Origin: Herbidospora mongoliensis
GTDB lineage: Bacteria > Actinomycetota > Actinomycetes > Streptosporangiales > Streptosporangiaceae
Length of the DNA: 64,000 bases
Direction: 5' to 3'
NCBI RefSeq assembly: GCF_001570545.1
Contig: NZ_BBXD01000011.1
Location: 496,001-560,000 of the forward strand
Below, piece by piece: positions 17,050-26,170 of this stretch. Within the stretch, counting starts at the first letter, position 1; each line of letters starts with the position of its first letter. A program made the position numbers and the translations under genes. A model generated the notes under the pieces. That model was not told the origin of the DNA, made no database searches, and was given only the letters and a program-made list of their open reading frames with translations.

Positions 17050-17961
17050 TCAGACGCGGGGCATGACCTCGCGAGCGATCAGATCGAGGTGGTCGAGGTC
17101 GGACAGGTCCATGACCTGGAGGTAGACGCGCTCGGCCCCCAGCTCGCCGAAGCGGCCGATCTTGTCGACGACCTCCTCGGGCGTGCCCCCGAGGCCGCCG
17201 GCCCGGAGCTGCGCCGGTGTCTGGCCGATGGCGGCGGCCCGGCGGGAGACCTCGGCCTCGTCGGCGCCGACGCAGACGGTCTGGGCGACCGAGTAGACCA
17301 GCGTCCGGCCGGTCTTCTCACTGGCCGCCCGCACCCGGGCGAAGCCTTCGGCCACCTCGGCGACCGAGCGGAAGGGGATGTTGTATTCGTCCGCGTAGGT
17401 GGCCGCCAGCAGGGGGGTGCGGGTGGCGCCGAACCCGCCGATGATGATGGGGAGCGGGTCCTGCACCGGCTTGGGCAGCGCCGGGGAGTCGGTGAGCCGG
17501 TAGTGCGCGCCGTCGTAGGAGAACGGCTTCTCGGCCGCCCACAGCCCGGTGATGATCGCGAGCTGCTCCTCCAGCCGGTCGAAGCGCTCCTTCACCGGGG
17601 GGAACGGAATGCCGTAGGAGAGGTGCTCGGCGTCGAACCACCCGGCGCCCAGGCCCAGCTCGACCCGCCCGCCGCTCATGTGGTCGGCCTGCGCGACGCT
17701 GATCGCCAGCGGGCCGGGGAGCCGGAAGGTGGCAGGGGTGACGAGGGTGCCCAGCCGGATCGTCTCGGTCTCGCGGGCCAGCCCGGCGAGGGTCAGCCAG
17801 GCGTCGGTCGATCCCGGCCCGGGGTCGCCCCCGTTGATGCTCTGATAGTGGTCGGACCGGAAGAACGCGTCGAACCCCAGCCGCTCGGCCGCCTGGGCGA
17901 CCGCGAGCAGATCGGCGTAAGTCGCGCCCTCCTGGGGCTCCGTGAAGATCCTCAACTTCAT
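17050..17961 (-). CDS. LLM-class F420-dependent oxidoreductase
   Basis: Luciferase-like TIM-barrel oxidoreductase of 303 residues, a family that in actinobacteria mostly uses F420 or flavin as hydride carrier. Characteristic segments are visible: LAVAQAAERLGFDAFFRSDHY near the N-terminus, LAGLARETETIRLGTLVTPATFR, and SGGRVELGLGAGWFDAEH in the middle. C-terminal PEEVVDKIGRFGELGAERVYLQ is also typical. The substrate cannot be read. ATG 17961 is divergent from the secreted chitinase-like gene, with 70 bases between the two starts. Confidence 0.88.
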   Translation of the reverse strand: MKLRIFTEPQEGATYADLLAVAQAAERLGFDAFFRSDHYQSINGGDPGPGSTDAWLTLAGLARETETIRLGTLVTPATFRLPGPLAISVAQADHMSGGRVELGLGAGWFDAEHLSYGIPFPPVKERFDRLEEQLAIITGLWAAEKPFSYDGAHYRLTDSPALPKPVQDPLPIIIGGFGATRTPLLAATYADEYNIPFRSVAEVAEGFARVRAASEKTGRTLVYSVAQTVCVGADEAEVSRRAAAIGQTPAQLRAGGLGGTPEEVVDKIGRFGELGAERVYLQVMDLSDLDHLDLIAREVMPRV

Positions 17962-18031
17962 TCGGCCATTATCGCCGCCCCGCCCTTGCTATGGTCCCTT
18001 GCGGATAGTAGTCGTCGCGCGACGCTCGGTG

Positions 18032-19012
18032 GTGACCCAAGTGGATTCCGCAACTCAGCCCCGCCCTGTGGGCACTCCCTCGCGCGCCCTCGTCACGGCC
18101 GCCGCGACCGCCCTCGCCGCGGCCACCGGAGCCGCGCTGTGGCTGCTCCCGGCCGAGCCGCTCCCCGAATGGGCCGCCCCGATCGCCCCGCCCGTGGCCG
18201 CCGCCCCCGCCGTCGCGGTGGTCCCCAAGGCCGAACGCACCGTCCCCTACGTGACCTTCATCGACGCCATCCGCGCCGAAGGCGGGGTGTCCCGCGCGCC
18301 GTCCTACCTGGTCGGCCACGTCAACGCGACCGGCTGCCTCCCGACGTGGAGCGGCCTCCCTGCCTCGGCGAAGAAACCGCTGGTCTCGACCCTGCACAAG
18401 ACCGGCCGCCCGGTCGCGCTGTCGTTCGGCGGCCCCCAGGGCGCCGAACTGGCCTCGACCTGCGCCTGGCCCGCCCGGTTGCTGCGGGCCTATCGGTCGG
18501 TGCTGAAGGCGTACCGGCCGGAATCCATCGACTTCGAGGTCACCGACTCCGCCGACGCCGCCGCGACCACGCGGCGAGCGGTCGCGATCCAGCGCCTCCA
18601 GGAGGAGGCCCGCCGGGCCGGCGACGAACTCCTGGTGACGATGACCCTGCCCGCGACGCCGACGGGCCTGTCGACGGCCGACCGCGCGATGCTGAAGGCG
18701 ACGTGGGCGGCCGGCGCGGAGATCGGACGGGTGAACGTCCTGGTCCCGTTCACCCCCGGAGCGAGCAACAACCTGCGGGCCCTGGCTGACGCGGCCCACG
18801 CGACCAACCGCCAGCTGACCCGCCTGCTGAACCGCCCGGCCTGGCCCCACCTGGGCCTGACCCCAGTGCTGGCCAGCGCCGACGACCTGACGGTGGCCGA
18901 CGCGAAGACCCTGGTGGCCTTCCAGACCAAGAACAGCCTGGGCGAACTGTCGATCAGGGGCGCGATGCCCGGGGAAGAGGTCTCCCAGGTCCTGACGGCC
19001 CCGCGCCAATAG
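18032..19012 (+). CDS. Secreted chitinase-like (degenerate GH18-type) protein
   Basis: About 326 residues. A hydrophobic N-terminal segment (ALVTAAATALAAATGAALWLL) acts as signal peptide or anchor, followed by an Ala/Pro linker and a domain starting PYVTFIDAI. The layout (PVALSFGG strand, then RPESIDFEV, then LLVTMTLPATPTGL) resembles actinobacterial GH18 chitinases. The catalytic DxxDxDxE is not conserved: the aligned stretch reads ESIDFEVT, so the acid/base Glu seems to be Thr. It may bind rather than cut chitin-like polymers. The start is uncertain (GTG at 18029, 18032 or 18041). GH18 relation is moderate. Confidence 0.6.
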   Translation: MTQVDSATQPRPVGTPSRALVTAAATALAAATGAALWLLPAEPLPEWAAPIAPPVAAAPAVAVVPKAERTVPYVTFIDAIRAEGGVSRAPSYLVGHVNATGCLPTWSGLPASAKKPLVSTLHKTGRPVALSFGGPQGAELASTCAWPARLLRAYRSVLKAYRPESIDFEVTDSADAAATTRRAVAIQRLQEEARRAGDELLVTMTLPATPTGLSTADRAMLKATWAAGAEIGRVNVLVPFTPGASNNLRALADAAHATNRQLTRLLNRPAWPHLGLTPVLASADDLTVADAKTLVAFQTKNSLGELSIRGAMPGEEVSQVLTAPRQ

Positions 19013-19016
19013 CAGA

Positions 19017-19445
19017 TCACGCGGGCGGGCTGACGGCGTCGCCGCTCGTCGGGAAGGGCACCTCGATCGGGGTGCCCGCTCTGCGGCAGGCGCCTTCGAC
19101 GATGCCGAGCCTGTTCACCAGGGCCGCGGCCTCCGCGTCGACGGCCCGTCCGCCGCTGGCGGCGGCCCGCAGGTCCTCCGCCGCCAGAACGGCCTCGTCC
19201 ATCAGCGGCTCGACCTCGCCGTTGGCGGCCTGGACGGCGCGGTCCATGTGGCGCAGGGCGGATCCCCAGGCCGGCTCGTCGCCGGACCCTAATCGGCGGG
19301 CGGCCTCGCGCAGGTCGTCGGCGGCGAAGGCGAACTCCAGGCAGGCGGCCGCGTTGATCGGATCGGGCGCCGGGGCGCCGGAGGGCCCAGCGGTGCCGCA
19401 GGCGGTCAGGGCCAGGGCGAGGCCCAGTAAGGGGGTGATCCTCAT
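19017..19445 (-). CDS. Small lipoprotein of unknown function
   Basis: 142 residues. MRITPLLGLALALTACGTAG is a lipoprotein signal with lipobox LTAC, so the protein is probably anchored outside the membrane. The mature part is mostly helical and Ala-rich with two cysteines (AAACLEFAFA and EGACRRAG), which could form a disulfide. I chose ATG 19445, with GAGGAG five bases upstream; GTG at 19466 would add seven residues before the basic region. I do not recognise a family. It converges with the chitinase-like gene four bases away. Confidence 0.75.
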   Translation of the reverse strand: MRITPLLGLALALTACGTAGPSGAPAPDPINAAACLEFAFAADDLREAARRLGSGDEPAWGSALRHMDRAVQAANGEVEPLMDEAVLAAEDLRAAASGGRAVDAEAAALVNRLGIVEGACRRAGTPIEVPFPTSGDAVSPPA

Positions 19446-19574
19446 GAGGCTCCTCAGGGTTCTCACCCCAAGCGTTGCCCCGCGGGATCGGCGACCCGAC
19501 GCTCCTGACGCGATTGGTTGGCGTACCAGGCGACGGGCTGACCTGAAGCAGGAACTCCAGGTCAGCGGGACGAT

Positions 19575-20807
19575 CTAGATCTGGACCAGCAGCGCCACGC
19601 ACTCCACATGATGCGTCATCGGGTATTGGTCGAAGGCGCGGATCTCGGCCAGGTCGTAGCCGAGCTCCTTGAACCACTTGATGTCCCGGGACAGCGTCGC
19701 CGGGTCGCAGGACACGTAGACGATCCTGGACGCCCGCAGGCTCGCCACCCGCTCCACCACCTCGCGCCCCAGCCCGGCCCGGGGCGGGTCGGCCACCACG
19801 AGGTCGGCGCTCTCCAGCTCCAGCCGGTCGAGTGCCTCCTCGACGCGGCCGCGCTCGAAGGAGACCTGGGAGACACCGCGCAGGTTCCAGCGGGCGTCCT
19901 GCACGGCCTGGGCCTCGGACTCGATGCCGAGGACCGCGCCGGTGGGGCCGACGGCCTCGGCCAGGCCGGCCGCGAACAGGCCGGCGCCGCAGTAGAGGTC
20001 GAGGGCCCACTCGCCCGGCTTGGGCTGGGCGAAGTCCATCACCGCGTCGAGCAGGGTCTCGGCCGCGCCGGGGTGGACCTGCCAGAACCCGCTGGCCGAG
20101 ACCCGGAAGTCGCGGTCGCCGGCGCGCTCGATGAGGGTGCCCTGGCCCTGGACGACCCGGGTTCCCCGCCGGCCCTCATCCAGCATCACGCTGGCGTCGA
20201 TCTCGGGGATCCGCACGTCGCGGTGCGGCTTGGGGGTCACCACGACCGCGTGGTCTCCCCCGGTGGAGGCGATGAACTCCACCGAAGCGGCGCCGCGCCA
20301 GCCCTCGGTCGCGACCCGCAGTTCTTCGATCTCCGGGGAGGCGATCCGGCAGTCGGTGACCGGCTCCACCTCGTGGGAGCGGTGCCGGCGCAGGCCCAGC
20401 AGGCCGTCGCGCCCGGTCGCGTATTGCACGCGGGTGCGCCATCCCAGGCCGTCGGGCGCCCCGGGCACCTCCTCGACCGTGATCTCACGGTCGATGCCCG
20501 CCAGGCGGGACAGCTGTTCGGCCACCACTTCGGCCTTCAGGCGCCGCTGCGCTTCCAAGGACGCGTGCTGCCAGTCGCAGCCACCACATTTTCCGGGCCC
20601 GCTGAAAGGGCACGGCGGGGTCACCCGGTCGGGGGACGCCTCAAGGATCTCCACCGCGTCGGCGCGCAGGAAACGGGACGTCTCCTCGGTGATCCGGGCC
20701 CGAACACGCTCTCCGGGAAGCGCGTGCCTGACGAACACCACCCGCCCGTCGTGCCGGGCGACGCACCATCCGCCATTGGCCACTTGGCCCACCGTCAGTT
20801 CAAGCAT
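19575..20807 (-). CDS. Class I SAM-dependent RNA uracil-C5 methyltransferase (RumA/TrmA family)
   Basis: Methylates C5 of a uridine in rRNA or tRNA, 410 residues. An N-terminal TRAM domain (about 1-55, GQVANGGWCVARHDGRVVFVR) is followed by the [4Fe-4S] cysteines in CPFSGPGKCGGCDWQH and a further cysteine in VTDCRIA. The methyltransferase domain has LDLYCGAGLFAAGLA and the catalytic cysteine motif SCDPATLSRD. ATG 20807 starts eight bases after the KimA-like gene stops, so the two are probably cotranscribed. Whether it acts on 23S rRNA or tRNA cannot be decided from sequence. Confidence 0.92.
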   Translation of the reverse strand: MLELTVGQVANGGWCVARHDGRVVFVRHALPGERVRARITEETSRFLRADAVEILEASPDRVTPPCPFSGPGKCGGCDWQHASLEAQRRLKAEVVAEQLSRLAGIDREITVEEVPGAPDGLGWRTRVQYATGRDGLLGLRRHRSHEVEPVTDCRIASPEIEELRVATEGWRGAASVEFIASTGGDHAVVVTPKPHRDVRIPEIDASVMLDEGRRGTRVVQGQGTLIERAGDRDFRVSASGFWQVHPGAAETLLDAVMDFAQPKPGEWALDLYCGAGLFAAGLAEAVGPTGAVLGIESEAQAVQDARWNLRGVSQVSFERGRVEEALDRLELESADLVVADPPRAGLGREVVERVASLRASRIVYVSCDPATLSRDIKWFKELGYDLAEIRAFDQYPMTHHVECVALLVQI

Positions 20808-20814
20808 CCCCCCA

Positions 20815-22863
20815 TCATGCCTTGGGCTGACCATCGGACCGACCGGGCGGAGATCCATACGCCCGTCGCGCGGAGCCGGGGGCGGCCGCTTCGGCGCGGC
20901 CGATGACGCGGTCGGCCGACTGGAGCTGCCACGGGACGCTGGTGACCATGACCCCGGGCTTGAACAGCAGGTTGGCCTTCAGGCGCAGGGCGCTCTGGTT
21001 GTGCAGAAGGTGCTCCCACCACCGGCCGACGACGTATTCGGGGATGTAGACGGTCACCACGTCGCGCGGCGAGCGGCGGCGCAGCGACTTGACGTAGTCG
21101 AGGATCGGCCGGGTGATCTCCCGGTAGGGGGAGTCGAGGATCTTCAGCGTGACGGGGATGCCGCGCCGGTCCCACTCCTCCTGGAGCTTCTGGGACTCCA
21201 CCGGGTCGACGCCGACCGAAACGGCCTCCAGCGTCGAGGGGCGGGTCGCGCGAGCGTACGCCAGGGCCCGCAGGGTCGGCTTGTGGATCTTGGAGACGAG
21301 CACGATCGCGTGGTTACGGGCCGGGAGCATCGAGGCGTCGACGTCGTCTTCTGGGGCGGCCAGTTCGGCCGCGACCGCGTCGTAGTGGTGGCGGATGCCC
21401 TTCATCATCAGGAACAGCACCGGCATGGCGATGCAGACGATGTAGGCGCCGTGGGTGAACTTGGTGACCAGGACGACGATGAGCACGATCCCGGTCATCA
21501 CCCCGCCGAAGCCGTTGATCACGCGCGACCGCATCATCTCGAAGCGGACCTTGGCGTCGGCCTCGGTGCGCAGCAGCCGGGTCCAGTGGCGGACCATGCC
21601 GGTCTGGCTGAGCGTGAACGACACGAACACGCCCACGATGTAGAGGTTCAGCAGCTTGCTGACGTCGGCGTCGAACGCCCAGATCAGCAGGGCCGCCCCG
21701 GCGGCCAGGATGATGATGCCGTTGCTGAAGGCCAGCCGGTCGCCGCGGGTGTGCAGCTGGCGGGGCAGGTAGCGGTCCTGGGCCAGGATCGAGCCCAGCA
21801 CCGGGAAGCCGTTGAACGCCGTGTTGGCGGCCAGGAACAGGATCAGCGCCGTCACGGCGGAGACCAGGATGAACAGGACCGTTCCCGGGCCGAAGACCGC
21901 CGAGGCGACCTGGGAGATGATCGGCTCCTGGTAGTAGTTGGGGCCGACCGCCGTGCCGTCGGGGCGCAGCAGGCCGCCCGCGACGTGGGCCGGTTCGGCG
22001 ACCGTCACGCCCGCCTTCAGGCCCAGGAAGATGATGCCGCTGAACATGCTGACCGCGACCACGCCCATCAGCAGCAGCGTCGTCGCGGCGTTGCGGCTCT
22101 TGGGCTTGCGGAAGGCCGGCACCCCGTTGCTGATCGCCTCGACCCCGGTCAGCGCGGCACACCCGGACGCGAACGCGCGCAGGATCAGGAACGCCATGGC
22201 GAACCCGGCCAGGTCGACCTCTTCCGGGACCACGTCGAACCCGGCGGTGGGGGCGCGCAGCTCGTCGCCCAGGACGCCCAGGCGGAACACGCCCCACAGG
22301 ATCATCCCGACCACGGACGCCATGAACAGATAGACGGGGATCGCGAACAGGATGCCCGACTCGCGGATGCCGCGCAGGTTCATCATCGTCAGCACGACCA
22401 CGATGACGATCGCCACGAGCGGCTTGTGGGTGGCCACGAACGGGATGGTCGCGCCGACGTAGTCGACGCCGTTGGCGACCGACACGGCCACCGTGAGCAC
22501 GTAGTCGACCAGCAGCGCGCTGGCCACGGTGAGCCCGGCGTTGGCGCCGAGGTTGACCGTGGCCACCTCGTAGTCGCCGCCGCCCGACGGATAGGCGTGC
22601 ACGTTCTGCCGGTACGACGCCACCACCGTCAGCATGATCACGACGACGCCGACGGCGACCCACGGGCTGAAGTTGTACGCCGCCACACCGGCGATCGAAA
22701 GGATGACGAGGATCTCCTGCGGCGCGTAGGCCACGGAGGAGAGCGCGTCGCTGGCGAAGACAGGAAGGGCGACGCGCTTGGGCAGGAGCTGCCCGTGCAG
22801 CTCGGTGCTGCGCAAGGCGCGCCCGACGACGAGGCGCTTGACGAGGTCCGTCACCTTTGGCAC
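20815..22863 (-). CDS. KimA-like potassium importer (APC superfamily)
   Basis: Membrane protein of 682 residues with about 12 helices and a long cytoplasmic C-terminal domain. It follows B. subtilis KimA closely in layout: SSDALSSVAYAPQEILVIL-like TM1, YPSGGGDYEVA, LLVDYVLTVAVS, SGCAALTGVEAISNGVPAF, FSNGIIIL, SFTLSQTGM, and the C-terminal WEHLLHNQSALRLKA and MVTSVPWQL. KimA is a high-affinity K+/H+ symporter inhibited by c-di-AMP. Start GTG 22863 (VPKVTDLVKRL) is chosen by homology; the ribosome binding site is weak. The divergent ceoB-ceoC genes support a potassium role. Generic annotation would be APC-family permease. Confidence 0.85.
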   Translation of the reverse strand: MPKVTDLVKRLVVGRALRSTELHGQLLPKRVALPVFASDALSSVAYAPQEILVILSIAGVAAYNFSPWVAVGVVVIMLTVVASYRQNVHAYPSGGGDYEVATVNLGANAGLTVASALLVDYVLTVAVSVANGVDYVGATIPFVATHKPLVAIVIVVVLTMMNLRGIRESGILFAIPVYLFMASVVGMILWGVFRLGVLGDELRAPTAGFDVVPEEVDLAGFAMAFLILRAFASGCAALTGVEAISNGVPAFRKPKSRNAATTLLLMGVVAVSMFSGIIFLGLKAGVTVAEPAHVAGGLLRPDGTAVGPNYYQEPIISQVASAVFGPGTVLFILVSAVTALILFLAANTAFNGFPVLGSILAQDRYLPRQLHTRGDRLAFSNGIIILAAGAALLIWAFDADVSKLLNLYIVGVFVSFTLSQTGMVRHWTRLLRTEADAKVRFEMMRSRVINGFGGVMTGIVLIVVLVTKFTHGAYIVCIAMPVLFLMMKGIRHHYDAVAAELAAPEDDVDASMLPARNHAIVLVSKIHKPTLRALAYARATRPSTLEAVSVGVDPVESQKLQEEWDRRGIPVTLKILDSPYREITRPILDYVKSLRRRSPRDVVTVYIPEYVVGRWWEHLLHNQSALRLKANLLFKPGVMVTSVPWQLQSADRVIGRAEAAAPGSARRAYGSPPGRSDGQPKA

Positions 22864-22960
22864 GACTGTGAATGGTAGCCCCCTGGCCTGGGGCTCGGCA
22901 CGCGGCAGTACCCTCAGGCGCAATACTGTCCCCATCGACCTCTCGACACCGGCGGGGAGC

Positions 22961-23632
22961 ATGCACATCGTGATCATGGGGTGCGGGCGCGTGGGATCCA
23001 CGCTCGCCCACATCCTTGAGGACAACGGCCACTCGGTCGCGATCATCGATCGTGATCCCCAGGCGTTCAGGCGCCTGCGCGCCGGGTTCCGTGGGCGCCG
23101 GGTGACCGGGATCGGCTTCGACCGCGACGTACTCGAAGAGGCCGGCATCGAGTCGGCCCAGGCCTATGTGGCCGTGTCCAGCGGCGACAACTCCAACATC
23201 ATCAGCGCCCGGGTGGCCCGTGAGACGTTCGGCGTCGACAACGTGGTCGCCCGCATCTACGACCCCCGCCGCGCCGAGGTCTACCAGCGGCTGGGCATCC
23301 CGACCGTGGCGACCGTGCGGTGGACCGCCGACCAGATCCTGCGCCGGGTGCTGCCCGAGGGCGCCGAACCGCTGTGGCGTGACCCGACCGGCACCGTCGT
23401 GCTGGCCGAGGTGACCTACAACCCGGCCTGGATCGGCACCCGCGCCAAAGACCTCGAAGCCGCCATCGGCGGCCGGGTCGCCTTCCTCAACCGGATGGGC
23501 GAGGCGGTCGTACCGAGAGAGGACACCGTGCTCCAGGAGGGCGACGTGCTCCACGTGGTCGCCGCCGGCAACCACATGGACCACATCAACAAGCTGTTGT
23601 CCGGCACGCCCGCCGAGACCGAGGAGAACTGA
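22961..23632 (+). CDS. ceoB: TrkA-type potassium uptake regulator CeoB
   Basis: Cytoplasmic regulatory subunit of 223 residues: an RCK-N NAD-binding Rossmann fold (MGCGRVGSTLAHILEDNGHSVAIIDRD, GIGFDRDVLEEAGI) and an RCK-C domain at the C-terminus (WIGTRAKDLE...VLQEGDVLHVVA). Such proteins gate K+ channels or symporters in response to nucleotides. It starts 97 bases from the divergent KimA-like gene, and its stop overlaps the ceoC start by one base. No TrkH/KtrB pore gene is in the window, so the partner may be the KimA-like protein or a distant pore. Confidence 0.9.
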   Translation: MHIVIMGCGRVGSTLAHILEDNGHSVAIIDRDPQAFRRLRAGFRGRRVTGIGFDRDVLEEAGIESAQAYVAVSSGDNSNIISARVARETFGVDNVVARIYDPRRAEVYQRLGIPTVATVRWTADQILRRVLPEGAEPLWRDPTGTVVLAEVTYNPAWIGTRAKDLEAAIGGRVAFLNRMGEAVVPREDTVLQEGDVLHVVAAGNHMDHINKLLSGTPAETEEN

Positions 23633-24291
23633 TGCGCGTCACGATCGCGGGGGCGGGCGCCGTCGGCCGTTCGATCGCGGCCGAGCTCCTGGAGAACGGC
23701 CACGAGGTGCTGCTGATCGACATCGACCCCAAGGCCATCAAGATCGACAGTGTGCCGAGGGCCGAGTGGCTGCTCGCCGACGCCTGTGAGATCTCCGCAC
23801 TCGACGAGGCCGGGCTGAACGCCTGCCACGTCGTGATCGCCGCCTCCGGCGACGACAAGGTCAACCTGGTCGTCTCACTGCTGGCCAAGACCGAATACGG
23901 CGTGCCGCGGGTGGTCGCCCGGATCAACCACCCGAAGAACGAGTGGCTGTTCAACGAGTCGTGGGGCGTCGACGTGGCGGTCTCCACGCCGCGTCTGCTC
24001 AGCGCGCTGGTCGAAGAGGCGGTCAGCGTCGGCGACCTGGTGCGGCTGATGACGTTCCGCCAGGGGCAGGCCAACCTGGTCGAGCTGACCCTGCCGGAAG
24101 ACGCGCCCGTGGTGGGCCAGCGGGCCGGTTCGGTGCCGTGGCCGACCGATTCGGCCCTGGTCGCGATCCTGCGCGAGGGCCGGGTGCTGGTGCCCTCGGC
24201 CGACGACCCGCTGGAGGCCGGCGACGAACTGCTGTTCGTGGCCAGCCAGGAGGTCGAAGACGAACTGGCGCAGCTGCTCGCGCCCCACTAA
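23632..24291 (+). CDS. ceoC: TrkA-type potassium uptake regulator CeoC
   Basis: 219 residues with RCK-N (IAGAGAVGRSIAAELLENGHEVLLIDID; LADACEISALDEAGL) and RCK-C (LEAGDELLFVAS) domains. Paralogue of the preceding gene; actinobacteria commonly keep the two side by side, and the proteins may form a hetero-octameric ring. The start overlaps the ceoB stop by one base, so translation is coupled. It ends six bases before the convergent DUF3159 gene. Confidence 0.9.
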   Translation: MRVTIAGAGAVGRSIAAELLENGHEVLLIDIDPKAIKIDSVPRAEWLLADACEISALDEAGLNACHVVIAASGDDKVNLVVSLLAKTEYGVPRVVARINHPKNEWLFNESWGVDVAVSTPRLLSALVEEAVSVGDLVRLMTFRQGQANLVELTLPEDAPVVGQRAGSVPWPTDSALVAILREGRVLVPSADDPLEAGDELLFVASQEVEDELAQLLAPH

Positions 24292-24296
24292 GTGAT

Positions 24297-24986
24297 TCAG
24301 GCGGCTTCGGGGGTGGCGGCGTTCGTCCGCCCCCGGGCCAGCATCCAGCCGACCGTGGCCAGCGCGGCCAGATAGACGGGCCAGCCGAGAGCCACCTTGG
24401 CGATGCCGAGCCAGAAGACGTTGCCGGCCAGGTAGAGCGGGATCTGCACCGCGAGCTTGATCAGGCCGGGCAGCGCCATGATCCACGAGAGCTTCACGCA
24501 CAGGTCGACGATGCCCTTGTCGCGGTGCCAGGCCACCGGGTCCTCGGGGTTGGTGGCGCCCAGCAGGAACCCCAGGAACGGCCACCGCACCAGGATCGAC
24601 AGGATCATCACCGCCTCGACGACGGCGATGTAGACCATGCCGGGCAGGAACGCGTCTTCGGCGTTGCCGCTGCGCAGCGCGAAGAACGCGCCGATGCCGA
24701 TGCCGAACAGGCTGTTGAGCACGAACTGCGGGGTCGACCGCTGCACGATGCGGGCGAGCAGCAGGACCACCGACAGGGCGACCGACAGGATCACGGAGAA
24801 CTTGAGGTCTTCGGTGAAGATCCAGGTCAGCGTGAAGGCGATCGTCGGCACGGCCGCCTCGACGGTGCCGCGCTTACCGCCGAACGCCTTGGCGATCTGG
24901 TTCCGGACCACGGCCTCGACGGTCTCGTGGGCGCTCACCGGCTTGCTCACCGACTGGGGCGCGGACGCCTCTTCGGCAGTGCTCAC
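24297..24986 (-). CDS. DUF3159 membrane protein
   Basis: 229 residues with about five or six hydrophobic helices (FTLTWIFTEDLKFSVILSVALS, FLPGMVYIAVVEAVMILSIL, LYLAGNVFWLGIAKVALG among them) and a conserved loop LGATNPEDPVAWHRDKG. DUF3159 is an actinobacterial family of unknown function, usually found next to the OB-fold and TrkA genes as here. GTG 24986 is the start, 20 bases after the OB-fold gene. Confidence 0.85.
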   Translation of the reverse strand: MSTAEEASAPQSVSKPVSAHETVEAVVRNQIAKAFGGKRGTVEAAVPTIAFTLTWIFTEDLKFSVILSVALSVVLLLARIVQRSTPQFVLNSLFGIGIGAFFALRSGNAEDAFLPGMVYIAVVEAVMILSILVRWPFLGFLLGATNPEDPVAWHRDKGIVDLCVKLSWIMALPGLIKLAVQIPLYLAGNVFWLGIAKVALGWPVYLAALATVGWMLARGRTNAATPEAA

Positions 24987-25006
24987 GTGTGGTTCACCGT
25001 TCCTCG

Positions 25007-25393
25007 TCACCCGGTTGGGCGCAGTTCGTACCGCGGGTTGAACATGACCTTGCGACCATCTTGCAGGCTCACGAGGCCCTCCGCACGGACCACCCGGCCG
25101 GGCTCGATGCCGACGATCTTGCGTCGGCCCAGCCAGACCAGGTCGATGACGTCGGAGCCGTCGTAGAGCTCCGCCTCCAGGGCCGGCGCGCCGCCCCGTG
25201 GCCGGAGCGTCACCGTACGGAGAGTACCGGCCACGCAGAAGCGCTGGCGCTGGCCACACGCCGCGATGGGAGTGGCCCCGTGGTTCTCGAGGTCCTCACG
25301 TAGCTCGGCCGCTTCCAGCTCGGCCTGGCTGGTGGCCAACCGCCGGAAGAAGCCGCGCAGTCCGCCCTTTTTGACGGGCTCCTGTGTACTCAT
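25007..25393 (-). CDS. OB-fold nucleic-acid-binding protein
   Basis: 128 residues. After an N-terminal helical region rich in charged residues, residues ~50-125 form an OB-fold (VAGTLRTVTLRPRGGAPALEAELYDGSDVIDLVWLGR and GRVVRAEGLVSLQDGRKVMFNPRYEL), as in tRNA- or ssDNA-binding domains. The family is conserved in actinomycetes beside DUF3159; no specific function is established. ATG 25393 is followed by STQEP; downstream gene spacing (20 bases) suggests an operon. Confidence 0.85.
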   Translation of the reverse strand: MSTQEPVKKGGLRGFFRRLATSQAELEAAELREDLENHGATPIAACGQRQRFCVAGTLRTVTLRPRGGAPALEAELYDGSDVIDLVWLGRRKIVGIEPGRVVRAEGLVSLQDGRKVMFNPRYELRPTG

Positions 25394-25463
25394 GATGCTT
25401 CAGCCTAGGCGATGGGCCGCCAGGTGCATAACGGTCCCATATCGACCGGGCAAAAGCGGGAAT

Positions 25464-26165
25464 TCACCGGGTTTCGGTGATCTCCGGACCTCGGTCATAG
25501 GGGTTGTACGGCTTGTCGTCCGCCTGCTCCTCCAGGGCCTGGCGGGCCTCGGGGGGAAGCTGCAACTGGATGCCCTCGCGGGGAGCCATCGGGTCGTCGC
25601 CACGGACGACCACGACCTCGCGCACGACGCCCTCGAGGACCGCGGCGGCCCCCGGGTCGACGGCGGCGCGGCCGGTGATCACGGCGCGCAGGAACCAGCG
25701 CGGACCGTCGACCCCGATGTAGCGGATCGGCGCCTGCTGGCCGTTCTCCTGCGGCACGTTGGCGTGGAGCTCGGCGCCGAAGGGGCCCTCGTGCTCCTCG
25801 ACGGTGCCCTTGGCCGCCTCGATGTCGCGGCTGAGCTCGACCCGGAGGTCGTCCCACAGGCCGGACTTCTTGGGGGCGGCGAAGGCGTGGAGCTGCAGGG
25901 CGCTCTCCTGGGCCAGCACCAGCGCACCGACGATCTGCTCGCCGGCCACCTGGAGCTGGACCTCGAAGTCGGGCCCGATCGGCAGGTGCAGCCCGCCCAG
26001 GTCGACCCGGTCGGCCTCCGGGTAGCTGTCGGTGGAGTCCCACGGCCCGGACTCACGGCCCGAACCCTTGGGCTCTGCGGCCCCCTGCTGACCGGGAGTG
26101 GGGTCGGACGGCTTGTCGGACGGGGCCTCGGCCGCGCCACGTCGGCGTCGGAACACTTGGTTCAC
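25464..26165 (-). CDS. DUF3710 protein
   Basis: 233 residues. After a disordered, charged N-terminus (1-45) comes the DUF3710 domain: VDLGGLHLPIGPDFEVQLQ, LQLHAFAAPKKSGLWDDLR, GVDGPRWFLRAVITG, and VVVVRGDDPMAPREGIQLQLP. This actinobacterial family has unknown function and regularly sits beside dut. Start GTG 26165 with AGGAAAG directly upstream, six bases after the dut stop. Confidence 0.9.
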   Translation of the reverse strand: MNQVFRRRRGAAEAPSDKPSDPTPGQQGAAEPKGSGRESGPWDSTDSYPEADRVDLGGLHLPIGPDFEVQLQVAGEQIVGALVLAQESALQLHAFAAPKKSGLWDDLRVELSRDIEAAKGTVEEHEGPFGAELHANVPQENGQQAPIRYIGVDGPRWFLRAVITGRAAVDPGAAAVLEGVVREVVVVRGDDPMAPREGIQLQLPPEARQALEEQADDKPYNPYDRGPEITETR

Positions 26166-26170
26166 CTTTC

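Noticed and set aside
20020-22878. 952-codon plus-strand open frame opposite the RNA methyltransferase and KimA-like genes
   Set aside because: Antisense shadow; the minus-strand products have clear families and motifs.
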